Below are positions 1 to 11,503 of a stretch of 64,000 nucleotides of DNA, in pieces (the stretch's first letter is position 1; the number at the start of each line of letters is the position of its first letter). The notes under the pieces are model-generated. The model ran no database searches. It was given only the letters and a program-made list of their open reading frames with translations, and was not told where the DNA came from. Position numbers and translations under genes: made by a program. Source of the DNA: Microbacteriaceae bacterium (GTDB lineage: Bacteria > Actinomycetota > Actinomycetes > Actinomycetales > Microbacteriaceae); contig RDDZ01000035.1 of NCBI GenBank assembly GCA_003852775.1, positions 1-64,000 on the forward strand, given 5' to 3'.

Positions 1-1
1 C

Positions 2-2147
<2,146 letters not shown>

Positions 2148-2149
2148 TC

Positions 2150-2407
2150 ATGGCGCTCAACGTCGCGGTCGTCTCGGCCGAGCGCGAGCTGTGGTCGGGC
2201 GAGGCCACGCAGGTCGTCGCCCGTACCACGGAGGGTGAGATCGGCATCCTGGCCGGTCACGAGCCCGTCCTCGCGATCCTCGCGCCGGGTGAGTCGCGCG
2301 TGACCGCGACCGACGGGTCCGTGATCACCGCGCGCCTGGAGGACGGGTTCCTCTCGGTGCAGGGCGACACGGTCACGCTCGTCGCGGGCAACACCGAGCT
2401 CGTCTGA
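2150..2407 (+). CDS. atpC: ATP synthase F1 subunit epsilon
   Basis: Short protein after atpD; LNVAVVSAERELWSGEATQVVARTTEGEIGILAGHEPVLAIL. Confidence 0.97.
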   Translation: MALNVAVVSAERELWSGEATQVVARTTEGEIGILAGHEPVLAILAPGESRVTATDGSVITARLEDGFLSVQGDTVTLVAGNTELV

Positions 2408-2457
2408 GCGTCCCCGCACAGGGATGCGCAGACGCGCGCGGATCGTAGAGTAGAGCC

Positions 2458-2979
2458 ATGCTCATTGTGATGGCGGGTCTGCCCGCGGCCGGCAAGAGCA
2501 CGATCGCCGAGGTCATCGGCAATCGCCTGGGCGTCCCGGTCGTGTCGGTCGATCCGATCGAAGCCGCCATCCTCTCCGCAGGGATCGACGCCGACCAGCC
2601 CACGGGTCTCGCGGCGTACCTCGTCGCGGAGGCGTTCGCGGACGCGGTGCTCACGGGCGGCGGCAGCATCATCGTCGACGCCGTGAACGCGGTGAACCCG
2701 GCGCGTGAGCAGTGGGTGACGCTCGCCGAGCGGCAGAAGGCCGACATCCGTTTCATCGAGGTGATCTGCTCGGACGGCGAGCTGCACGGCGAGCGGCTCG
2801 CTGCGCGTGCGGCTCGCCTCGAGAAGACCGCGCTCCCGGGTGCCTTTGCCGTCGAGCAGAGCCTCGACGAGTGGGAGGACTGGTCGGGCGCGAGCGGCGC
2901 GATCGCGCGCATCACGCTCGACTCGATCGAACCGCTCGGCGTCAACGTGGAACGCGCGCTCGCGTTCCTGCAGCGCTGA
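2458..2979 (+). CDS. P-loop ATPase/kinase family protein
   Basis: N-terminal Walker A MAGLPAAGKST; TAGAGT 6 nt before ATG. Confidence 0.8.
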   Translation: MLIVMAGLPAAGKSTIAEVIGNRLGVPVVSVDPIEAAILSAGIDADQPTGLAAYLVAEAFADAVLTGGGSIIVDAVNAVNPAREQWVTLAERQKADIRFIEVICSDGELHGERLAARAARLEKTALPGAFAVEQSLDEWEDWSGASGAIARITLDSIEPLGVNVERALAFLQR

Positions 2980-2980
2980 C

Positions 2981-3724
2981 GTGCTGATCCTGCTGCCGCC
3001 CTCCGAGACGAAGCGCGAGGGCGGGATCGCGGGGAGCCGTCTGGAGGCGGACGCTCTGTCGTTCCCGACGCTCGGCGAGGCGCGCGAGGCAGCGCTCGCC
3101 GCGCTCGAGCGGCTCGCCGGTGACATCGACGCCTCGATGAAGGCGCTCACGCTCGGGCCGCGCCAGGGGCACGAGGCGGAGCGCAACCGCCGCATCCGCT
3201 CGGCGGAGCTGCTTCCGGCGATCGACCGCTACGACGGCGTGCTCTATGACGCTCTCGACGCGTCGACGCTCCCGGACGACGCGCGCGCCTTCGCGCACCG
3301 TCATGTCGCGATCGCCTCGGCCCTGTTCGGACTGACCCGGGCGCTCGACGCGATCCCGGCCTATCGCCTGTCGGCGGACTCCCGACTGCCGGGGGTCGCA
3401 CTCAAGAAGCTGTGGGCCCCCGTCATCTCGGAGGCGATCGCGCAGGAGCCGGGTGTCGTGCTCGACCTCCGTTCCGAGGCCTATGCGGCGCTGGGGCCTG
3501 TGCCGGCGCGCCCAGACGCCGCGTTCGTGAGGGTCGTCGCGGACGAGGGCGGCCGTCGGCGGGCTCTCAACCACTTCAACAAGGCGGGCAAGGGGCGTCT
3601 CACGCGCGCCCTCGTGCTGGCGGGGATCGACCACCCCGACCTCGACGCGCTCGTCGCCTGGGCCGCGGGGGAGGGCATCCGGCTCGAGCCGGGGGCACCG
3701 GGCGAGCTCGACCTCGTCGTGTGA
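2981..3724 (+). CDS. yaaA: YaaA (DUF328) family peroxide-stress protein
   Basis: LILLPPSETKREGG N-terminus, YDGVLYDALD, LNHFNKAGKGRLTRAL; GTG start 2981. Confidence 0.85.
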   Translation: MLILLPPSETKREGGIAGSRLEADALSFPTLGEAREAALAALERLAGDIDASMKALTLGPRQGHEAERNRRIRSAELLPAIDRYDGVLYDALDASTLPDDARAFAHRHVAIASALFGLTRALDAIPAYRLSADSRLPGVALKKLWAPVISEAIAQEPGVVLDLRSEAYAALGPVPARPDAAFVRVVADEGGRRRALNHFNKAGKGRLTRALVLAGIDHPDLDALVAWAAGEGIRLEPGAPGELDLVV

Positions 3725-3756
3725 GGTCGGGAGCCGCGCCGCAGCCCGTGGTGCGA

Positions 3757-4341
3757 TCAGGCGGCGCGCCAGCAGCCGGCGACGTGATCGTCGACGAGGC
3801 CGGCCGACTGCATGAGCGCGTACGTCGTGGTGGGCCCGACGAAGCGGTAACCGAGGCGCTTGAGGGCCGTGCTGAGCGCCGTGGCCTCGGGCGTGACGGC
3901 GGGGACGTCGGAGAGCGCGGAGGGACGCGCGCCCGGGGCGGGCGCATACGACCAGATGAGCCGGTCGAGCGCGCCCGGCTCGTCGGCCACGAGCTCTCGC
4001 GTGATGCGCGCGTTCGAGATCGTTGCCTCGACCTTCGCCCGATTGCGGATGATGCCGGCATCGCCCAGGAGGCGCTCGACGTCGGCGTCGTCGAACGCGG
4101 CGACGGCGGCGATGTCGAAATCGCGGAAGGCCGTGCGGAAGGCCGGGCGGCGGCGCAGGATCGTGATCCACGACAGGCCTGCCTGGAACCCCTCGAGCGA
4201 CAGCTTCTCGAAGAGCGCCCGGTCGCCGTGCAGCGGGCGACCCCACTCCTCGTCGTGGTAGCGGCGGTACTCCGGGTCGTCGCCGACCCAGCCGCAGCGG
4301 GCCAGCCCGTCCGCGCCGACGACGAGGTCGGCGCGGCTCAC
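3757..4341 (-). CDS. tag: DNA-3-methyladenine glycosylase I
   Basis: RCGWVGDDPEYRRYHDEEWGRPLHGDRALFEKLSLEGFQAGLSWITIL..., GYRFVGPTTTYALMQSAGLVDDH; GTG start overlaps stop of the upstream ogt-like gene. Confidence 0.93.
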   Translation of the reverse strand: MSRADLVVGADGLARCGWVGDDPEYRRYHDEEWGRPLHGDRALFEKLSLEGFQAGLSWITILRRRPAFRTAFRDFDIAAVAAFDDADVERLLGDAGIIRNRAKVEATISNARITRELVADEPGALDRLIWSYAPAPGARPSALSDVPAVTPEATALSTALKRLGYRFVGPTTTYALMQSAGLVDDHVAGCWRAA

Positions 4342-4931
4342 GCGGCGGACTCCGTGCCCGGGATGTCGAGCGTGGGTGCCGGGTCGGCCGGCCCGGCGGG
4401 CACCCTGTGCGGGATGCCCTCGTGGTCGAGCAGCCACGACTTGGTGGGGATGCCCTCGCCTCCCGAGTAGCCTGTGATGACCCCGTTCGCGCCGAGCACA
4501 CGGTGGCACGGCACGATGATCGGCACGGGGTTGGCTCCCACCGCGCCCCCCACGGCGCGTCCGGCCGTGGCGCGGCCCGTGCCGCGGCCGAGCTCGCCGT
4601 AGGAGATCACCTCGCCCCACTGCAGTTCGACGAGCTGCTCCCAGACGGCCCGCTGGAACGCCGTGCCGTGCAGCACGACGGGGACGTCGAAGGCGCGACG
4701 TTCGCCCGCGAAGTACTCCTCGAGCTGGGCGACCGCGCGCCGGGTGACCTCGTCGGGTCGCACGTCGAGCTCGTCGTGAGGGAGCAGACCGTCGCGTTCG
4801 ATCGCGAGGGCGACGATCGCCGTGCCGTCGCCGACGACCTCGATGCGGCCGATGGGGCTCTCGAGGCGCTGCAGCGCGACGGGCTCGGCGGGGAGCGGCG
4901 GGGCGACGGATGCGTCGGGGGCGGTGGTCAT
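4338..4931 (-). CDS. ogt: methylated-DNA--[protein]-cysteine S-methyltransferase
   Basis: Active-site motif PCHRVLGANGVITGYSGG; GTAFQRAVWEQL. Confidence 0.94.
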   Translation of the reverse strand: MTTAPDASVAPPLPAEPVALQRLESPIGRIEVVGDGTAIVALAIERDGLLPHDELDVRPDEVTRRAVAQLEEYFAGERRAFDVPVVLHGTAFQRAVWEQLVELQWGEVISYGELGRGTGRATAGRAVGGAVGANPVPIIVPCHRVLGANGVITGYSGGEGIPTKSWLLDHEGIPHRVPAGPADPAPTLDIPGTESAA

Positions 4932-5038
4932 GGCACGAGCGTAACCGGGGCCGGCGACGGTCACCGGCGGGAATCGGACATCGCGTGGACGGCCGCGCGG
5001 GCGCCGATGGGGGAGGAGAGGACGCGTAGGGTCGAGGC

Positions 5039-5998
5039 ATGCAGACCCGTCAGCTCGGACCCTCCGACCTCCGCGTCTCCGTCGTCGGCCTCGGCTGCAA
5101 CAACCTCGGGCGACCCGGCACGCGCACCGAGACCCAGGACGGCGCGACGGCCGTCGTGCACGCGGCACTCGACGCGGGCGTCACCTTCTTCGACACCGCC
5201 GACATCTACGGAGCGCGCTACGGGCTGAGCGAGACGCTCCTCGGCGAGGCCCTCAGGGGCCGCCGCGACGAAGCCGTCGTCGCGACCAAGTTCGGCCACC
5301 AGGACTACGCCTCGCCGCTCGCCGACCTCGGACCGCGCGGCGGGCGCGCCTACATCCGCGCGGCCGTCGAGGGGTCGCTCGCGCGTCTGCAGACCGACCG
5401 CATCGACCTCTACCAGTTGCACACCCCGGACCCCGCGACGCCGATCGAGGAGACCCTCGAGGCCCTCGCCGAGCTCGTGCGTGAGGGCAAGGTGCGCGCG
5501 ATCGGGCACTCGAACCTCGACGGCCCCGCCATCCGAGCGGCCGACGACGCCGCGACCGCGCTCGGCACCGCGCGCTTCGCGTCGGCGCAGAACGAGTACA
5601 GCCTCCTCGCGCGCGGGGTCGAGGCGGACGTGCTGCCGGCCGTGCGGGAGCGCGGCCTCGGCTTCCTGCCCTACTTCCCGCTCGCCAACGGTCTCTTCAC
5701 CGGCAAGTTCAGCCGCACCGAGCGCCCGGCCGACACCCGCATCGCCCGTCAGCGACCGCACATCGCCGACCAGGCGCCGTGGGACGCGATCGAGGCGCTC
5801 GAGGCCTTCGCCGCGGAGCGGGGCATCGGCATCCTCGAGGCGACCTTCGGCTGGCTGCTGTCGCGGCCCGAGCTGTCGAGCGTCATCGCGGGCGCGACGA
5901 GGCCCGAGCAGATCGTGGCCAACGCGCGCGCGGGGGACGGATGGCGCCCGACGCCCGACGAGGTCGCGGCGATCGAGGCGCTCTTCCCGGCCTCCTGA
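5039..5998 (+). CDS. aldo/keto reductase
   Basis: MQTRQLGPSDLRVSVVGLGCNNLG, FFDTADIYG, DRIDLYQLHTPD, IGHSNLD; TAGGGT 6 nt before ATG. Confidence 0.93.
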   Translation: MQTRQLGPSDLRVSVVGLGCNNLGRPGTRTETQDGATAVVHAALDAGVTFFDTADIYGARYGLSETLLGEALRGRRDEAVVATKFGHQDYASPLADLGPRGGRAYIRAAVEGSLARLQTDRIDLYQLHTPDPATPIEETLEALAELVREGKVRAIGHSNLDGPAIRAADDAATALGTARFASAQNEYSLLARGVEADVLPAVRERGLGFLPYFPLANGLFTGKFSRTERPADTRIARQRPHIADQAPWDAIEALEAFAAERGIGILEATFGWLLSRPELSSVIAGATRPEQIVANARAGDGWRPTPDEVAAIEALFPAS

Positions 5999-6020
5999 GA
6001 GAGGGGGCGGCACGCCGGGC

Positions 6021-7403
6021 TCAGTGCCCGATGAGCGGCCCCATGACGCGCGCGACGAGCGAGCCGCGACGAGTGACCCGCTCCTCGACGTCGGCGGCCG
6101 TCATCGCGACCAGCCCCGCGTTCGCGCCGAGGAACCGGAGCGGCTCGACCTCCCAGTCGGGGGAGCGGTGCCCGACCCACGGCAGGCGGGTGAGCTCGGT
6201 GTCGGCGCCCGTGAGCAGGTCGGCGAGCGTGCGGCCGGCGAGATTGGTCGTCGAGAGGCCGTCGCCGACGTAGCCGCCGGCCCACGCGATGCGCGTCGCG
6301 GGATCGAACCGCACGGCCGCGTGCCAGTCGCGCGGCACCCCGAGGGGTCCGCCCCAGCTGTGGGTGACCTCCGCGTCGCCGATCGCGGGGAACAGCTCGC
6401 CGAGCGTGCGCCGCAGGTGGGCGAACACCCGCTCGACGCGGTCGTAGTCGGGGCGGATGGCGCTCCCGAAGTGGTAGCGCGCGCCGCGGCCGCCGAAGGC
6501 GAAGCGGTCGTCAGCCGTGCGCTGCCCGTAGACGAGCAGGTGGCGGTAGTCGCTGAAGGTGCGCCCGTGCGGGATGCGGATCTCGTCCCAAAAGGTCGCG
6601 GGCAGCGGCTCGGTCGCGATCATGAGCGAGTAGAGCGGCAGGATGCGGCGGTGCGTCTGCTCGAGCGCGGCGCCGTAGCCCTCGACCGCGATGACGACGC
6701 GGTCGCACGCGACGACGCCGCGGTCGGTCGTGACGCGTCCCGGGTCGACCCGTGTGACGGTCGTGCCCTCGGCGATCCGCACGCCGCGCGCCTCGAGCGC
6801 GGCGGCGAGGCCCCGGACGAGCTTCGCGGGATGGAGGCGCGCGCAGTTCGGGTCGTAGGCGCCGCCGAGCGCACCGGAGGCGCCCACGCGGTCCGGACCC
6901 CACCACTCGATCGGGTCGACGCCCCACTCGGCGGCCTCCGCGACCTCGGCGCGCGCCGCGCGCTCCTGCACGGCTGAGCGCGCGTAGACGACGGTGCCGC
7001 CGCGCGCGTGGTCGCAGTCGATGCCCGCCTCGGACGCCGCGCGGCCGACCTCGTCGACGGTCTCGATCATCGCGCGCCGCATCGCGAGGGCGGCCTCGCG
7101 CCCGTGCTTCTTGGCGAGCGAGGCGGTCGAGCGCGGGAAGAGCGCCGAGCACCAGCCGCCGTTGCGGCCGGAGGCGCCGAAGCCCGCGATCTCCTTCTCG
7201 AGCACGAGGATGCGCGCAGTCGGCTGCCGCTCGGAGAGGTACCACGCGGTCCACAGGCCGGTGAGGCCGCCGCCCACGACGACGACGTCGGCATCCGTGT
7301 CCCCGTCGAGGCCGGGGCGGTGCGCGAGGGCGTCGCCCGCGGCCCCGACGGAGTCGTGCCAGTAGGAGAGGCCGCGGTAGCCCGCGGTCGCCGGCTGCGT
7401 CAC
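6021..7403 (-). CDS. FAD-dependent amine oxidoreductase (DAO family, PuuB-like)
   Basis: DADVVVVGGGLTGLWTAWYLSE Rossmann motif, GFGASGRNGGWCSALFP, C-terminal GGYVGDGLSTTNLAGRTLADL. Confidence 0.85.
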   Translation of the reverse strand: MTQPATAGYRGLSYWHDSVGAAGDALAHRPGLDGDTDADVVVVGGGLTGLWTAWYLSERQPTARILVLEKEIAGFGASGRNGGWCSALFPRSTASLAKKHGREAALAMRRAMIETVDEVGRAASEAGIDCDHARGGTVVYARSAVQERAARAEVAEAAEWGVDPIEWWGPDRVGASGALGGAYDPNCARLHPAKLVRGLAAALEARGVRIAEGTTVTRVDPGRVTTDRGVVACDRVVIAVEGYGAALEQTHRRILPLYSLMIATEPLPATFWDEIRIPHGRTFSDYRHLLVYGQRTADDRFAFGGRGARYHFGSAIRPDYDRVERVFAHLRRTLGELFPAIGDAEVTHSWGGPLGVPRDWHAAVRFDPATRIAWAGGYVGDGLSTTNLAGRTLADLLTGADTELTRLPWVGHRSPDWEVEPLRFLGANAGLVAMTAADVEERVTRRGSLVARVMGPLIGH

Positions 7404-7410
7404 GCGCGGA

Positions 7411-8814
7411 TCAGAGCCGGGCCCACGCCTCGGTGAGGACGCCGCGCAGGATGCCCTCGATCTCGTCGAACTCGGCCGGGCCGATCGTGAGCGGGGGTGC
7501 GAGCTGGATGACGGGGTCGCCGCGGTCGTCGGCGCGGCAGTAGAGACCCGCGTCGAAGAGCGCCTTCGAGAGGAAGCCGCGCAGCAGGCGCTCCGACTCG
7601 TCGTCGTCGAAGGTCTCCTTGGTGGCCTTGTCCTTGACGAGCTCGATCCCGAAGAAGTAGCCGGCGCCGCGGACGTCGCCCACGATCGGCAGGTCGAGCA
7701 GGCGCTCGAGGGCGGCGCGGAACAGCGGCGAATTCTGCTTGACGTTCTCGGTGAGCCCCTCCTCCTCGAAGATCGCGAGGTTCTCGAGCGCGACGGCGCT
7801 CGAGACGGGGTGACCGCCGAAGGTGTAGCCGTGGTAGAACGCCGTCGTGCCGTGGCGGAAGGGCTCGTAGAGCCGGTCGCTCACGATGCACGCGCCGATG
7901 GGGGAGTAGCCGCTCGTCATGCCCTTCGCGCACGTGATCATGTCGGGCTCGATGCCGAGCGTGGTCGACGCGAACATGTCGCCGATGCGCCCGAAGCCCG
8001 TGATGACCTCGTCGGCGACGAGCAGCACGTCGTACTTGTCGCAGATCTCGCGCACGCGCTGGAAGTAGCCCTTCGGCGGCGGGAAGCATCCGCCCGAGTT
8101 CTGCACGGGCTCGAGGAAGACGGCCGCGACGGTCTCGGGGCCCTCGAAGACGATCATCTCCTCGATGCGGTTGGCCGCCCAGAGCCCGAACTCCTCCTCG
8201 GTGCCGCCCGGGAAGCCCATCTCGTCGGCGCGGTAGAAGTTGGTGTTCGGCACGCGGAAGCCGCCCGGCGTGACGGGCTCGAACATCTCCTTCATCGCCG
8301 GGATGCCGGTGATGGCGAGGGCGCCCTGCGGCGTGCCGTGGTAGGCGACGAAGCGCGAGATGACCTTGTGCTTCGTGGGCCGACCCTGGAGCTTCCAGTA
8401 GTACTTGGCGAGCTTGAAGGCGGTCTCGACGGCCTCGCCGCCGCCCGTCGTGAAGAAGACGTGGTTCAGGTCGCCGGGGGCGTAGTCGGCGAGCTTGTCG
8501 GCGAGCTCGATCGCGGCCGGGTGCGCATACGACCAGAGCGGGAAGAACGCGAGCTCCTCGGCCTGCTTGGCCGCGACCTCCGCGAGGCGCTTGCGGCCGT
8601 GTCCGGCGTTGACCACGAACAGGCCCGAGAGTCCGTCGAAGTACTTCTTGCCGTGCGAGTCCCAGATGTGGTGGCCGGCGCCCTTCACGATGATGGGGGC
8701 GCCGTGCTCCTCGAGTACCGACTGGCGCGCGAAGTGCATCCAGAGGTGGTCCTTGGCCTTCTGCTGCAGGTCCGCCTCGGTCTGCGCGCTCAGGGTGTTG
8801 AGGGTCTGTGTCAT
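7411..8814 (-). CDS. aspartate aminotransferase family protein (class III, PLP)
   Basis: SHGKKYFDGLSGLFVVNAGHGR, VADEVITGFGRIGDMFAS, CAKGMTSGYSPIGA. Confidence 0.92.
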   Translation of the reverse strand: MTQTLNTLSAQTEADLQQKAKDHLWMHFARQSVLEEHGAPIIVKGAGHHIWDSHGKKYFDGLSGLFVVNAGHGRKRLAEVAAKQAEELAFFPLWSYAHPAAIELADKLADYAPGDLNHVFFTTGGGEAVETAFKLAKYYWKLQGRPTKHKVISRFVAYHGTPQGALAITGIPAMKEMFEPVTPGGFRVPNTNFYRADEMGFPGGTEEEFGLWAANRIEEMIVFEGPETVAAVFLEPVQNSGGCFPPPKGYFQRVREICDKYDVLLVADEVITGFGRIGDMFASTTLGIEPDMITCAKGMTSGYSPIGACIVSDRLYEPFRHGTTAFYHGYTFGGHPVSSAVALENLAIFEEEGLTENVKQNSPLFRAALERLLDLPIVGDVRGAGYFFGIELVKDKATKETFDDDESERLLRGFLSKALFDAGLYCRADDRGDPVIQLAPPLTIGPAEFDEIEGILRGVLTEAWARL

Positions 8815-8821
8815 GGTGTGA

Positions 8822-9289
8822 TCACCTGGTTCCCCAGTTGTAGTGCTGCTTCTGCAGCTTGAGATAGACGAAGGTCTCGGTCGCCTGAACGCCCTCTATG
8901 CGTCGGATCCGCTCGTTCAGCAGCTCGATGAGGTCGTCGTCGTCCTCGCACACGACCTCGGCGAGGAGGTCGAAGCTCCCGGCCGTGAGGACGATGTAGT
9001 CGACGGCGTCGATCTCGGCGAGGGCTGCCGCGACCTGCCGGCTGTCGCCGGTGACCCGGATCCCCACCATCGCCTGGCGGAAGAAGCCGAGCTGCATGGG
9101 GTCGGTCACGGCGACGACCTGCATGACGCCGGCCTCCGTGAGCTTCTGCACGCGTTGGCGTACGGCGGCCTCCGACAGGCCGACGGCTTTGCCGATCTCC
9201 GCATAGGAGCGGCGACCGTCCTCCTGCAGCTGCTCGATGATCCCCTTCGACACGTCGTCGAGGGCGACGGGTCGGTTGCGCGGCGTCAT
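8822..9289 (-). CDS. Lrp/AsnC family transcriptional regulator
   Basis: LDDVSKGIIEQLQEDGRRSYAEIGKAVGLSEAAVRQRVQKL HTH plus RAM-type C-terminus. Confidence 0.93.
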   Translation of the reverse strand: MTPRNRPVALDDVSKGIIEQLQEDGRRSYAEIGKAVGLSEAAVRQRVQKLTEAGVMQVVAVTDPMQLGFFRQAMVGIRVTGDSRQVAAALAEIDAVDYIVLTAGSFDLLAEVVCEDDDDLIELLNERIRRIEGVQATETFVYLKLQKQHYNWGTR

Positions 9290-9356
9290 GCGCTCGATTC
9301 TCTCATCATGACGAGGCCGCTACAAGCGAATCCGCAACGTCGGCGGGTCATCGCGA

Positions 9357-9376
9357 CGGAATCAGAAGTTCCGAGC
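9357..9376 (+). promoter_or_regulatory. Candidate operator overlapping -35: CGGAATCAG-aagt-TCCGAGC
   Basis: Same element occurs on the minus strand at 37150..37169 at equivalent phasing; TTCCGA-N17-TAGTGT promoter. Confidence 0.5.
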
Positions 9377-9403
9377 GTGCCGCCGACCGGTTAGTGTGTG
9401 CAC

Positions 9404-10840
9404 ATGGCCGAACGGATCCTGCGCAACTTCATCAACGGCGAGTACGTCGACGCCCGCGCCGACGACAGCTTCGAGGTCATCGACCCCGCGACGGAGCAGA
9501 GCTACGCGAGCTCGCCCGTCTCGGGTCAGGCGGATGTCGACGCCGCGTTCGCCGCGGCGGCCGCCGCCTTCGAGACCTGGGGCGAGTCGACGCCCGCGGA
9601 GCGCCAGCTCGCGCTCTTCCGCATCGCGGACCGCATGGAGGAGCGCGCCGAGGAGTTCGCCGACCTCGAGTCCCAAGACACGGGCAAGCCCCGCACGACC
9701 CTCGTCGACGACGAGATCATGCTCTCGGTGGACCAGATCCGCTTCTTCGCGGGCGCCGCGCGCAACCTCGAGGGCCGCGCCACCGCGGAGTACATGAAGG
9801 ACCACACGAGCTCGATCCGCCGCGAGCCGATCGGTGTGATCGGCCAGGTCACCCCGTGGAACTACCCGCTCAACATGGCGGTGTGGAAGTTCGCCCCCGC
9901 GGTCGCCGCGGGCAACACGACCGTCATCAAGCCGTCCGACACGACCCCGCAGACGACCCTGCTGCTCGCCGAGATCGCGGCCGAGTTCCTGCCGCCGGGC
10001 GTCGTCAACGTCATCACGGGCGACCGCACGACGGGCGCGAAGATGATCGAGCACAAGACGCCGCAGATGGTCTCGATCACGGGCTCGGTTCGCGCCGGCA
10101 TGGAGGTCGCGCGCGCCGCGGCCTCCGACCTCAAGCGCGTGCACCTCGAGCTCGGCGGCAAGGCGCCCGTCATCGTCTTCCCTGACGCCGACATGGCGAA
10201 GGCCGCCGAGGGCATCGCGACCGCGGGCTACTTCAACGCCGGTCAGGACTGCACGGCCGCGACGCGCGTGCTCGTGCACAAGGACGCCCACGACGACTTC
10301 CTCGCGGCGCTCGCGGCGTACGTGAAGGAGAACGTGACGACGGGCGCCCCGAGCGACCCCGACACCTTCTTCGGCCCGGTCAACAACGCCAACCAGCTCG
10401 AGCGCGTCATGGGCATGATCGACGCCCTGCCGTCGCACGCGCAGATCGTCACGGGCGGCACGCGCAAGGAGGGCGCCGGCTACTTCATCGAGCCGACGAT
10501 CGTCGACGCGCTGCGCCAGGACGACGACGCCATCCAGACGGAGATCTTCGGCCCCGTCATCACGGTGCAGACCTTCTCCGACGAGGCGGAGGCGCTCGCG
10601 TGGGCGAACGGCGTGCAGTACGGCCTCTCGTCGAGCGTGTGGACGAGCGACCACGGCCGTGCGATGCGCTTCGCGAAGCGCCTCGACTTCGGCTGCGTGT
10701 GGATCAACACCCACATTCCGCTCGTCGCCGAGATGCCGCACGGCGGCTTCAAGCACTCGGGCTACGGCAAGGACCTCTCGATGTACGGCTTCGAGGACTA
10801 CACGCGCATCAAGCACGTCATGTCCTACATCGGCGAGTAG
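9404..10840 (+). CDS. gamma-aminobutyraldehyde dehydrogenase-type ALDH
   Basis: ALDH motifs TPWNYPLNMAVWKFAPAVAAGN, HLELGGKAPVIVFPDAD, NAGQDCTAATRVLVH. The ORF track starts at GTG 9398, but TAGTGT-N6 points to ATG 9404. Confidence 0.92.
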   Translation: MAERILRNFINGEYVDARADDSFEVIDPATEQSYASSPVSGQADVDAAFAAAAAAFETWGESTPAERQLALFRIADRMEERAEEFADLESQDTGKPRTTLVDDEIMLSVDQIRFFAGAARNLEGRATAEYMKDHTSSIRREPIGVIGQVTPWNYPLNMAVWKFAPAVAAGNTTVIKPSDTTPQTTLLLAEIAAEFLPPGVVNVITGDRTTGAKMIEHKTPQMVSITGSVRAGMEVARAAASDLKRVHLELGGKAPVIVFPDADMAKAAEGIATAGYFNAGQDCTAATRVLVHKDAHDDFLAALAAYVKENVTTGAPSDPDTFFGPVNNANQLERVMGMIDALPSHAQIVTGGTRKEGAGYFIEPTIVDALRQDDDAIQTEIFGPVITVQTFSDEAEALAWANGVQYGLSSSVWTSDHGRAMRFAKRLDFGCVWINTHIPLVAEMPHGGFKHSGYGKDLSMYGFEDYTRIKHVMSYIGE

Positions 10841-10927
10841 TCGGCGGCAGTCATCGCACCTCCCCCTCTGGGGATAGGGCGACCCGGGTCGTTCGCGACA
10901 GAATGGATGTTCGACCCAGGGAGGGGG

Positions 10928-11503
10928 GTGAGCCGCGCCGTGCACGAGGAGACCGACGACACGATCCCGCACGCCGTGCGGGAACGGCTCGCCCGTGCGG
11001 TCGTCGACGTCGACGAGGTCGAGGTCGCGCTGGGCGACACGGTCGTCCGTGCCGCCCCGGGTGCTCCCGAGCGCGCCGCCGCGCACGAGCGTGAGGCGCC
11101 CGAGCTGCCGCCCGTCCCGGCGGCGCTGCGTCCGCGCCACCGCATCCGGGTGGGAGGCGACGAGCCGGTCGAGCTCGACCGCCCCGTGCTCATCGGCCGC
11201 AGGCCGCGCCCCGGTCGCGTGCCGTCGGGCGTGCCGCCGCGCCTCGTGAGCGTCGCGAGCGTCGAGGGCGGGATCTCGTCGACCCACCTCGAGCTCCGCG
11301 AGCAGGGGGCCGTCGTCGTCGCGACCGACATGCGCACGCTCAACGGGAGCGAGGTCATGGTGCCGGGATCGCCCGTGCAGGCGCTCCAGCGCGGGGCGTC
11401 GGTCGTGGTCACCCCGGGCACCCGCATCGACCTGGGGGAGGGCGTGGTCGTCGAGGTGCTCGGCCCAGCCCGCCCGGTGCCGCGAGCAGGAGGCAGGGTA
11501 TGA
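10928..11503 (+). CDS. FHA-domain-like protein
   Basis: IGRRPRPGRVPSGVPPRLVSVASVEGGISSTHLELREQG...DMRTLNGSEVMVPG resembles FHA (GR..SSTH...T.NG). Start uncertain (10907/10928/10940). Confidence 0.7.
   Translation: MSRAVHEETDDTIPHAVRERLARAVVDVDEVEVALGDTVVRAAPGAPERAAAHEREAPELPPVPAALRPRHRIRVGGDEPVELDRPVLIGRRPRPGRVPSGVPPRLVSVASVEGGISSTHLELREQGAVVVATDMRTLNGSEVMVPGSPVQALQRGASVVVTPGTRIDLGEGVVVEVLGPARPVPRAGGRV

Noticed and set aside
3757-5040. 427-aa ORF as a fused repair enzyme
   Set aside because: The first ~230 residues overlap the ogt-like gene out of frame; the Tag-like protein starts at GTG 4341.
8818-8825. GTGATCAC palindrome at the Lrp/aminotransferase junction
   Set aside because: 8-bp palindrome overlapping the Lrp stop codon in a within-operon gap; too short to support a regulatory call.
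10881-10890. GACCCGGGTC palindrome upstream of the FHA gene
   Set aside because: A 10-bp GC-rich palindrome is expected by chance at this base composition and has no partner site.
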